The notes under the pieces were generated by a model that was not told the DNA's origin, ran no database searches, and saw only the letters and a list, made by a program, of their open reading frames with translations. The position numbers and the translations under genes were made by a program. Below, piece by piece: positions 1 to 5,257 of a DNA stretch of 7,648 nt (position 1 is the stretch's first letter; each line of letters begins with the position of its first letter). The DNA is from Rhodospirillales bacterium (lineage in GTDB: Bacteria > Pseudomonadota > Alphaproteobacteria > Rhodospirillales > Defluviicoccaceae). The stretch is taken from positions 1 through 7,648 of the forward strand of contig JAHCKI010000109.1 of the NCBI GenBank assembly GCA_026125865.1. Direction: 5' to 3'.

Positions 1-1598
1 ATCCGTCGGGTAAAGCCGGTGGCGAGACCGACAAAGCGGTGAGCCAGCACATCGATGACCGGCAGTCTGCGATTCTTGATGATTTGGTCCACATCCCCAT
101 GGAGCAGCCGATTGGACAGGGCGGGGATCACCGTAATCGCCACCAGCAGCGATAGGACGACGGCGACCGATAAAGCGACCGCGATGTCGCGAAACAACTG
201 TCCGACTTCCAACTTCATGGTCAGCAGTGGCACAAACACCATGACCGTAGTCAGCGCTGACACCAAAACAGCGCCCCATACCTGTTGCGTCCCTACCAAA
301 GCAGCACGGGTGGTAGGCAGTCCTTCCTGACGGAGGCGATATATGTTTTCCAAGACAACAATGGCGGCGTCGACGACCATTCCCACTGCGAACGCAATAC
401 CGGCGAGCGAAATGACATTGATTGAACGCCCAAGCGCCGCCATGGCGACGAACGAACCCACGACTGAAACGGGAATCGCCATGGTGATGATAAGCGTCGC
501 CGCTCCAGAACGCAGAAAAAGCAAGAGGACACAGGCCGCAAGTGTGCCGCCGACCCAGATGTTCTGCAGCACTAGGTCGATGGCCGAGTCGATATACGTA
601 GTCTCGTCGTACACGTGCTTCAGGGTTAAGCCGGCGTCTGCAATCACCGTCCGGTTCAACTCATCGACGGCCTCTCGAATGCCGGCCATGGTTTCAATGA
701 CGTTGGCGCCGGTTTCCCGCACGGCGTTGAAGGCGAGGGCGGGTTCGCCGAGAAAGCGGATCGACGACAGGATCGCCGAATAGCCGAACTGTACGTCGGC
801 GATGTCGCCGACGGTAACGCGTGCAACCCGGCCGGTCTGCTCGTCGACGACGGAACGGAGCAAAACCGCCCGTACCTGTTCTGGCGCTTCAAACTCGCCT
901 TCGGTACGCACGACATAGCGGCGCTTACCTTCATCTACGTCACCGGCAGTCACCGATATGTTGGCGGTGCGCAGCGATTGCACGACATCCGGTACCGTGA
1001 GGCGATATTTCGCCATCTTTAGAGGATCGACGACGATTTCCAGTTCACGCTCGGTACCTCCAAAGGTGTTGATGCGGCTAACACCGGGAACTCGCTCCAG
1101 GCGATCACGGATGACGTCCTCGACAAAATCCCGATAGGTGTTGATATCTCGTTCGTTATCGGGAATACGGCGCAGAATGAACCAAGCGATGGGTTGGTCA
1201 TCGCTGCCGGCCGTATCCAGGGTGGGCTCCTCGGCTTCATCCGGGTAGTTGGTCACCCGGTCGAGGCGATTGGCCACGAGCAGAAGCGCCTTCTCCATAT
1301 CCTGATTGACGGCGAACTCCAGCGAGATATTGCCACTGCCCTCGGACGACGTGCTCGACATCTCCTCGAGCCCCTCAAGTCCGCGCAGGATTTCTTCCTG
1401 ACGGTTGACGATTTCCCGCTCGATCTCAGCCGGAGCGGAACCGGGCCAGGAGGTTCTTATCGAGATCACCGGTCGATTGACGTCGGGTGTCAACTGAATG
1501 GGAATGGTTTGCAGGGCGACGAAGCCGAACAGTACGACCATCAGAACGGCGGCCACCACCGCGATTGGGCGTTCGATGGCAGTGTGGATGATATTCAT
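1..1598 (-). CDS. RND efflux permease, AcrB/HAE-1-like, N-terminal half (partial)
   Basis: This encodes an inner-membrane proton-driven RND pump subunit that, with an adaptor and an outer-membrane channel, exports drugs or other compounds. Only the first 532 residues are visible; the gene runs off the left edge and about half of a usual ~1,030-residue permease is missing. Visible in order: a short cytoplasmic N-terminus (MNIIHTAIERPIA), TM1 at about 13-30, a large periplasmic porter region with the family-typical TSWPGSAPAEIE stretch near 50-60, then TM2-TM6 from about 347 to 499. The TM4 motif is GMVVDAAIVVLEN with D410 where AcrB has D407, but A411 where AcrB has D408. The ATG at 1598 overlaps the adaptor stop (ATGA), implying translational coupling. 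HAE-1-like is favoured over the heavy-metal (CusA) type by the overall sequence, but the substrate cannot be inferred. Confidence 0.95.
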   Translation of the reverse strand, partial: MNIIHTAIERPIAVVAAVLMVVLFGFVALQTIPIQLTPDVNRPVISIRTSWPGSAPAEIEREIVNRQEEILRGLEGLEEMSSTSSEGSGNISLEFAVNQDMEKALLLVANRLDRVTNYPDEAEEPTLDTAGSDDQPIAWFILRRIPDNERDINTYRDFVEDVIRDRLERVPGVSRINTFGGTERELEIVVDPLKMAKYRLTVPDVVQSLRTANISVTAGDVDEGKRRYVVRTEGEFEAPEQVRAVLLRSVVDEQTGRVARVTVGDIADVQFGYSAILSSIRFLGEPALAFNAVRETGANVIETMAGIREAVDELNRTVIADAGLTLKHVYDETTYIDSAIDLVLQNIWVGGTLAACVLLLFLRSGAATLIITMAIPVSVVGSFVAMAALGRSINVISLAGIAFAVGMVVDAAIVVLENIYRLRQEGLPTTRAALVGTQQVWGAVLVSALTTVMVFVPLLTMKLEVGQLFRDIAVALSVAVVLSLLVAITVIPALSNRLLHGDVDQIIKNRRLPVIDVLAHRFVGLATGFTRR

Positions 1599-2728
1599 TT
1601 TATTGGCGTTGCCTGGATTCGCACGGCCTCCCCGGGTCGTAGGCGTTCGTTGCCACGCACGACCACCGTATCGCCCGCTACTAGGCCCTTCAGCACCTCG
1701 ATGCGGTTGCCGATGGAGTTACCGAGCTCCAGCGGTCGGACTTGAGCCACGCCGTCCACCACCACGAACACAATTTGTTTCCCCTTGCTGCTTAAGATTG
1801 CGTCCTTGTGGACGGAGACCACGTCACGCTCGCGTCCTACCGGCAGCATTAGAGTAACACTCTGGTTGGCGGCTAGATTGCGCGTGTCCGACAATTCAGG
1901 AACGAAGCGGACCCTACGGGTCTGAGTCATCGGATTTTCTTCCGGCACGACAGCGCGCACCTTGGCGTCCTGTACGCGCCCTTCGAGTTCGAAGGAAACG
2001 ACGGCACCCGTTTCAAGCCCGGCGATTCGAACGGACGGCACGTCGGCCTCGATCTCCAAACAGCGGTCGTCGACGAGCGTCACCACCGGCGCTCCACGGT
2101 CCACATGCGCGCCGATCTCCGCTTTGCGCTGACTGATGGCACCCTCATACGGCGCCAGCACGTGGGTATCGCGGAGGTCGAGTTCCGCGAGCCTCAATTG
2201 CGCCCGGGCGCTCGCCAGTTCGGCTTCCGCCTTGGCCAGTTCGCTGTCCGCCATCATCACTTCTTGTCGCTTGTCCTGAAAGCGCCCCTCATTGAACGCT
2301 GGCGATTTCCGCAAGTTCGAAAGCCGCGCCAATTCCTGTTGATGCAGGGTGCGCTCGGCGGCGACGGCGGCGAGCCGCGCTTCGGCCTCGGCGACCTCCG
2401 CGGCCCGCAAATCCCGAGTGGCGGCGACCCGATCGCGGTCGACGACCGCGAGAACGTCGCCGGCCGCTACGCGATCGCCGACCCTGACACGAATCTCGGC
2501 CACGGGTCCGCCAACGCGCGCCGCCACGTCGCCGAAGCGGCAAGCGACCAGTCGACCAATCACCGATACGGTCTGGCGTGTCGGCTCGGCACGCACCGGA
2601 TCAACATGAACGATTTTTGCCTCGTCGCCATTCGCCGAACCGACGGCCGTGGCCGCGATCATGGCCATTGATATCAAGGTCAACCGCGCTATGCGGCAAG
2701 CGTTTCGCATCGCTCTCACCACTGTCAT
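1595..2728 (-). CDS. RND efflux periplasmic adaptor (membrane fusion protein, AcrA/HlyD family)
   Basis: The 377-residue product bridges the RND permease and an outer-membrane channel in the periplasm. Visible in order: a basic N-terminus and hydrophobic stretch forming a probable Sec signal peptide (about 1-34, cleavage near VGSANG) with no lipobox cysteine, so it does not look like a lipoprotein; first half of the lipoyl domain (about 66-97, GGPVAEIRVRVGDRV); a long Ala/Glu/Arg-rich alpha-helical hairpin (about 100-186); the second lipoyl half (about 189-222, LAPYEGAISQR); a beta-barrel (about 225-300) and a membrane-proximal domain to the C-terminus. The length is normal for the family. 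The start is uncertain: the ATG at 2728 has no clear ribosome binding site, and an in-frame ATG at 2710 (residue 7) follows a GGTGAGAG stretch. Either start leaves a working signal peptide. The gene is directly followed by, and overlaps, the permease gene. Confidence 0.93.
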   Translation of the reverse strand: MTVVRAMRNACRIARLTLISMAMIAATAVGSANGDEAKIVHVDPVRAEPTRQTVSVIGRLVACRFGDVAARVGGPVAEIRVRVGDRVAAGDVLAVVDRDRVAATRDLRAAEVAEAEARLAAVAAERTLHQQELARLSNLRKSPAFNEGRFQDKRQEVMMADSELAKAEAELASARAQLRLAELDLRDTHVLAPYEGAISQRKAEIGAHVDRGAPVVTLVDDRCLEIEADVPSVRIAGLETGAVVSFELEGRVQDAKVRAVVPEENPMTQTRRVRFVPELSDTRNLAANQSVTLMLPVGRERDVVSVHKDAILSSKGKQIVFVVVDGVAQVRPLELGNSIGNRIEVLKGLVAGDTVVVRGNERLRPGEAVRIQATPIK

Positions 2729-2756
2729 TGCCGAACATCAAATATGGCGGCGCGCT

Positions 2757-2785
2757 TCTATAGAATGATTCAGCGGAGTCTCCAA
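2757..2785 (-). promoter_or_regulatory. Candidate sigma-70-type promoter for the efflux genes
   Basis: Read on the minus strand, TTGGAG (2785-2780) is followed after exactly 17 nt by TATAGA (2762-2757). Each hexamer matches 3-4 of 6 consensus bases. Transcription would start near 2750, about 20-40 nt before the two possible adaptor start codons. The -10 element sits within the palindrome TTCTATAGAA (2756-2765) and the -35 overlaps a small GGAG-T-CTCC palindrome (2775-2783), either of which could bind a repressor. This is a by-eye call without matrix scoring. Confidence 0.3.
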
Positions 2786-2812
2786 TCGAAGTCATTTCCG
2801 TTCGAGCGGGGG

Positions 2813-2841
2813 AAAATCGCCGCCCGCCGCCTGTCGATTTT
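2813..2841. repeat. Inverted repeat AAAATCG / CGATTTT in divergent spacer
   Basis: Perfect 7-bp arms at 2813-2819 and 2835-2841 are separated by a 15-nt C/G-rich spacer. The arm centres are 22 bp apart, about two helical turns, as for an operator contacted on one face of the DNA. A repeat of this size within a 256-nt spacer is not far from chance expectation, so an operator role is only a possibility. Confidence 0.3.
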
Positions 2842-2891
2842 ATGCAAGCGAATGAACGAAGTTTTCGCATCCCTGCGGTTCGAATTCATTT

Positions 2892-2907
2892 CTCCTTGGC
2901 AAAGGAG
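2892..2907. repeat. Short hairpin CTCCTT-GGCA-AAGGAG upstream of deacetylase gene
   Basis: Perfect 6-bp arms with a 4-nt loop lie about 80 nt before the deacetylase start codon and overlap the TTGGCA hexamer at 2896-2901. There is no T-tract after it in either direction, so it does not look like an intrinsic terminator. It may be a small operator or chance. Confidence 0.25.
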
Positions 2908-2984
2908 CCCCTCACTGCTCAATATGGCCATCAAAAGAAACAACAAAACGAAACTGGAAACGCAAGAAACCGACGGACACAGCC

Positions 2985-3914
2985 ATGCCTACATTTTTCT
3001 ATACCCACCCCGTTTGCCAAGAGCACGAGATGGGGGCATGGCACCCCGAATGCCCGGATCGCTTGGCGGCCATCCTCAAGGTGCTTGAGTCTGAGACATT
3101 CTCGTACCTTCATCGTGAGCAGGCCCCGAAGGGTTCCGTGCACGAAATCGAACGTGTGCATGCCCCATTCTATGTGGAAGCCATTTTCGAGAGTGTACCC
3201 AAGAGCGGTCACACGCATCTCGACCCCGACACCGCCATGAATTCATCGTCGGGAGAGGCCGCCTTGCGCGCTGTTGGCGGCATCTGCGCGGCGGTCGACG
3301 CGGTTCTCGATCGCCGCGCGCGCAACGCATTTTGCGCAGTTCGCCCACCGGGACATCACGCGGAATCGTCTCAGGCCATGGGCTTCTGCCTGTTCAACAA
3401 CGTGGCCATCGCCGCCGAACATGCCCGCCACGCCCACGGTGTCGAGCGTGTCGCCGTCGTCGATTTCGACGTTCATCACGGCAATGGCACACAAAACCAC
3501 TTTTTTCGCTATCGCGATTTGTTTTACGCATCCAGTCACCAGTGGCCCTGCTATCCCGGAACCGGGATGGAGCACGAAACCGGCGTTTTCAACAATATCG
3601 TCAACGTCCAACTGCGACCCGGAACAGGTTCCGAGGAGTTTCGACGGGCATACAAGGAGCGGATCCTTCCGGCCCTGGATGACTTCGGTCCCGAGCTATT
3701 GTTGATTTCGGCCGGGTTCGACGCCCATTTCCGCGATCCATTGGCGCAGTTGCAACTGCAGACCGAAGATTACGCCTGGGTCACCCGCGAACTCCTGGAG
3801 GTCGCCGAAAAGCGATGCAGCGGCCGCGTCGTATCGACCCTAGAAGGCGGCTACGACCTGGACGCCCTCGCTGCCAGCGTCGGAGTCCACGTCAAGGCCA
3901 TGATGGGAAGCTGA
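2985..3914 (+). CDS. Histone deacetylase-family (HDAC/AcuC-like) zinc amidohydrolase
   Basis: The product (309 aa) is a full-length arginase/deacetylase-fold enzyme that removes acetyl or acyl groups from amine-linked substrates; bacterial members act on proteins, acetylpolyamines or small acyl amides, and the substrate here cannot be told from sequence. The key active-site residues are all present: HPECPDRL at 20-27; catalytic His pair H124-H125 in RPPGHHA; GFCLFNN at 133-139; DFDVHHGNG at 160-168, carrying the charge-relay D160 and zinc ligands D162 and H164; zinc ligand D246 in SAGFDAH; and transition-state tyrosine Y290 in EGGYD. There is no signal peptide, so it is cytoplasmic. The ATG at 2985 begins MPTFFYTHP, the usual beta-strand start for this group. 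It is read in the same direction as xseB after 110 nt. It resembles the class II-like bacterial enzymes more than classical AcuC, so no gene symbol is given. Confidence 0.95.
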   Translation: MPTFFYTHPVCQEHEMGAWHPECPDRLAAILKVLESETFSYLHREQAPKGSVHEIERVHAPFYVEAIFESVPKSGHTHLDPDTAMNSSSGEAALRAVGGICAAVDAVLDRRARNAFCAVRPPGHHAESSQAMGFCLFNNVAIAAEHARHAHGVERVAVVDFDVHHGNGTQNHFFRYRDLFYASSHQWPCYPGTGMEHETGVFNNIVNVQLRPGTGSEEFRRAYKERILPALDDFGPELLLISAGFDAHFRDPLAQLQLQTEDYAWVTRELLEVAEKRCSGRVVSTLEGGYDLDALAASVGVHVKAMMGS

Positions 3915-4024
3915 CGGAGCCCCGACACCCGTCTCCGCAACCCCAACAATCACCGATCCTTACACTTGCTCCCGGGAAGCGGGCTCCCTATTCTTTCGCA
4001 CTTTGCATTTGGGGGCAGTGGTCC

Positions 4025-4291
4025 ATGCCGCAAGACGAGACACAGAAAGAGCTTCCATCGGATATCGTTGCGCTCAGCTTCGAAGAAGCGCTTGCGGAAC
4101 TCGAGGGTATCGTCCGACGCCTTGAGGAAGGGTCGATCAATCTCGACGAAGCCATATCCGCGTATGAGCGCGGGACCTATTTGAAGCGGCACTGCGAATC
4201 AAAGCTGCAGGACGCGCAAATGCGTGTCGAAAAAATCATTCTCGGCACCGGCAACCGCGTTGTCGGAACTGAACCCCTGTCTTTCGATTGA
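4025..4291 (+). CDS. xseB: Exodeoxyribonuclease VII small subunit
   Basis: The 88-residue product is the small subunit of exonuclease VII, which with the XseA catalytic subunit degrades single-stranded DNA to oligonucleotides in the cytoplasm. The family pattern is clear: SFEEALAELEGIVRRLEEG (18-36), then the LDEAISAYERG region (40-50) and LKRHCESKLQDAQMRVEKI (53-71), giving the expected two-helix coiled-coil hairpin. Length is typical. The frame is open upstream to 3815, but that part overlaps the end of the deacetylase gene and has no homology; the ATG at 4025 follows a GGGGG stretch at 4011-4015. The tight link to ispA is common in proteobacteria. xseA is not in the window. Confidence 0.95.
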   Translation: MPQDETQKELPSDIVALSFEEALAELEGIVRRLEEGSINLDEAISAYERGTYLKRHCESKLQDAQMRVEKIILGTGNRVVGTEPLSFD

Positions 4292-4293
4292 GG
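4290..4293 (+). promoter_or_regulatory. ispA ribosome binding site (GAGG)
   Basis: The GAGG core lies across the xseB stop codon (TGA at 4289-4291) and 9 nt before the ATG at 4303. This favours the ATG over the in-frame TTG at 4288, which has no ribosome binding site and would add only five residues (MRRVL). The layout suggests that translation of ispA is coupled to termination on xseB. Confidence 0.6.
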
Positions 4294-4302
4294 CGCGTAT
4301 TA

Positions 4303-5187
4303 ATGAATATCGAGGCGATGCTTGCCGAAAACGCGCGAGCGGTTACGGTTGTTTTGGAAAGCCTGCTCCCCATTCACGACGATCCGGAAGCACGTCTGAT
4401 CGAGGCGATGCGCTATTCCGCACTGTCGTCGGGGAAGCGCGTTCGCCCTTTTCTGGTCGCTTCGAGCGCGTCCCTTTTCGACGTAACCAAGTCATTCGCG
4501 CTCCGGGTCGCCGCCGCCCTCGAAATGGTTCACTGCTATTCGCTCATTCACGATGACCTGCCGGCGATGGACGATGACGAATTGCGCCGCGGCCTGCCCA
4601 CCTGCCATGTCCAGTATGATGAGGCCACGGCGATCCTCGCTGGTGATGCCTTGTTGACCAGGGCGTTCGAAGTGCTGGCCGATTCGGAGACGCACACGGA
4701 TCCGCGCGTGCGCTGTGATCTGGTGTGGCGGTTGGCGCGCGCCGCCGGCGCGGAGGGAATGGTGGGCGGTCAGATGCTCGATCTGATGGCCGAACGGCAC
4801 ACCCTCGAAATGGAGGAGGTGACCCGCCTGCAACGCATGAAGACTGGCGCGCTCATCGCGTTCGCGTGCGAGGCCGGCGCGGTTTTAGGCAAGGCCTCCG
4901 ATTCGGCGAGGCAGGCGCTACTCGCATATGCCCATGACCTGGGTCTCGCTTTCCAGATCGCCGACGACCTCCTGGATGTCGAGGGCGACGAGGAAGAGAT
5001 CGGCAAGAAAACCGGCAAGGACGCGGCCGCCGGAAAAGCGACATTCGTGACATTGCTCGGTGTTGAACGAGCGCGCGCCCAATCCTACATGCTCATCGAG
5101 CAGGCGGTTCAACATCTTGAAATTTTTCCGGAGAGCGCCCAACCTTTACGATCGCTCGCTTGGTATGTCGTCAACCGCAGCCATTGA
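4303..5187 (+). CDS. ispA: Farnesyl diphosphate synthase / geranyltranstransferase
   Basis: The 294-residue product condenses isopentenyl diphosphate with dimethylallyl and geranyl diphosphates to farnesyl diphosphate (C15), precursor of quinone side chains, undecaprenyl diphosphate and other terpenoids. Polyprenyl synthase motifs are complete: GKRVRP (44-49) for diphosphate binding, first Asp-rich motif DDLPAMD (84-90) followed by RRG (95-97), GGQMLDL (155-161), KTG (180-182), second Asp-rich motif FQIADDLLD (217-225) and GKKTGKD (234-240). The residues just before the first Asp motif (CYSLIH) match bacterial FPP synthases such as E. coli IspA, which supports a short-chain product, though a GGPP synthase cannot be fully excluded. 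Length is typical and the C-terminus (WYVVNRSH) looks normal. The gene starts 11 nt after xseB; dxs follows after 70 nt. Confidence 0.95.
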   Translation: MNIEAMLAENARAVTVVLESLLPIHDDPEARLIEAMRYSALSSGKRVRPFLVASSASLFDVTKSFALRVAAALEMVHCYSLIHDDLPAMDDDELRRGLPTCHVQYDEATAILAGDALLTRAFEVLADSETHTDPRVRCDLVWRLARAAGAEGMVGGQMLDLMAERHTLEMEEVTRLQRMKTGALIAFACEAGAVLGKASDSARQALLAYAHDLGLAFQIADDLLDVEGDEEEIGKKTGKDAAAGKATFVTLLGVERARAQSYMLIEQAVQHLEIFPESAQPLRSLAWYVVNRSH

Positions 5188-5243
5188 CATCCTTGGCTGA
5201 AGCAAGTTTCGAATGCGGGCGATTCAGCGCGTTTTCTTCGAGT

Positions 5244-5250
5244 AGGGAGA
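5244..5250 (+). promoter_or_regulatory. dxs ribosome binding site (AGGGAGA)
   Basis: This strong purine-rich Shine-Dalgarno sequence, with core GGAG at 5246-5249, ends 7 nt before the TTG at 5258. It is the main reason to accept a TTG start: no ATG or GTG start occurs at a comparable position, and the protein from this TTG begins MTKERTTPLLDRI, as expected for alphaproteobacterial Dxs. Confidence 0.75.
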
Positions 5251-5257
5251 AAGTAAT

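Larger units (their letters stand above)
2729..2984. promoter_or_regulatory. Divergent intergenic spacer between efflux unit and deacetylase operon
   Basis: These 256 nt separate the divergently read adaptor gene and the HDAC-like gene and must contain the transcription and translation start signals for at least the efflux unit. Short frames crossing it (for example the plus frame ending at 3088) lack a recognisable product and overlap real genes. For the rightward direction the best -35-like hexamer is TTGGCA at 2896-2901 (5 of 6 to consensus), but the -10 candidates 17-18 nt downstream (around 2919-2925) are poor, so I do not call a rightward promoter. The stretch 2931-2970 is A-rich and purine-rich on the plus strand. 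A weak Shine-Dalgarno-like GACGGA lies at 2972-2977 before the deacetylase ATG. Confidence 0.6.

Noticed and set aside
1194..2671. Plus-strand open frames (183 and 188 codons) opposite the RND permease and adaptor genes
   Set aside because: They are antisense to two strongly supported genes and encode no recognisable domain; typical shadow frames of GC-rich DNA.
2744..3088. Plus-strand frame across the divergent spacer, with an ATG at 2924 behind an AAAGGAG sequence
   Set aside because: The Shine-Dalgarno-like sequence is 16 nt from the ATG, the product is low-complexity with no known fold, and the frame runs out of phase into the intact deacetylase gene.
3914..3945. CGGAG...CTCCG as a terminator after the deacetylase gene
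   Set aside because: Arms are only 5 bp with a long loop and no T-tract follows, so there is no basis for a terminator call.
3961..3994. TTGCTC - 17 nt - TATTCT as a promoter for xseB
   Set aside because: Only the TTG of the -35 and 4 bases of the -10 match; the spacing is right, but the match is too weak to list. The nearby GGGA...TCCC pairing is short and not a terminator.
3817..4024. Extended xseB reading frame upstream of 4025
   Set aside because: The extension overlaps the 3' end of the deacetylase gene and reads as Arg/Pro-rich shadow sequence unlike XseB, whose normal length is reached from the ATG at 4025.
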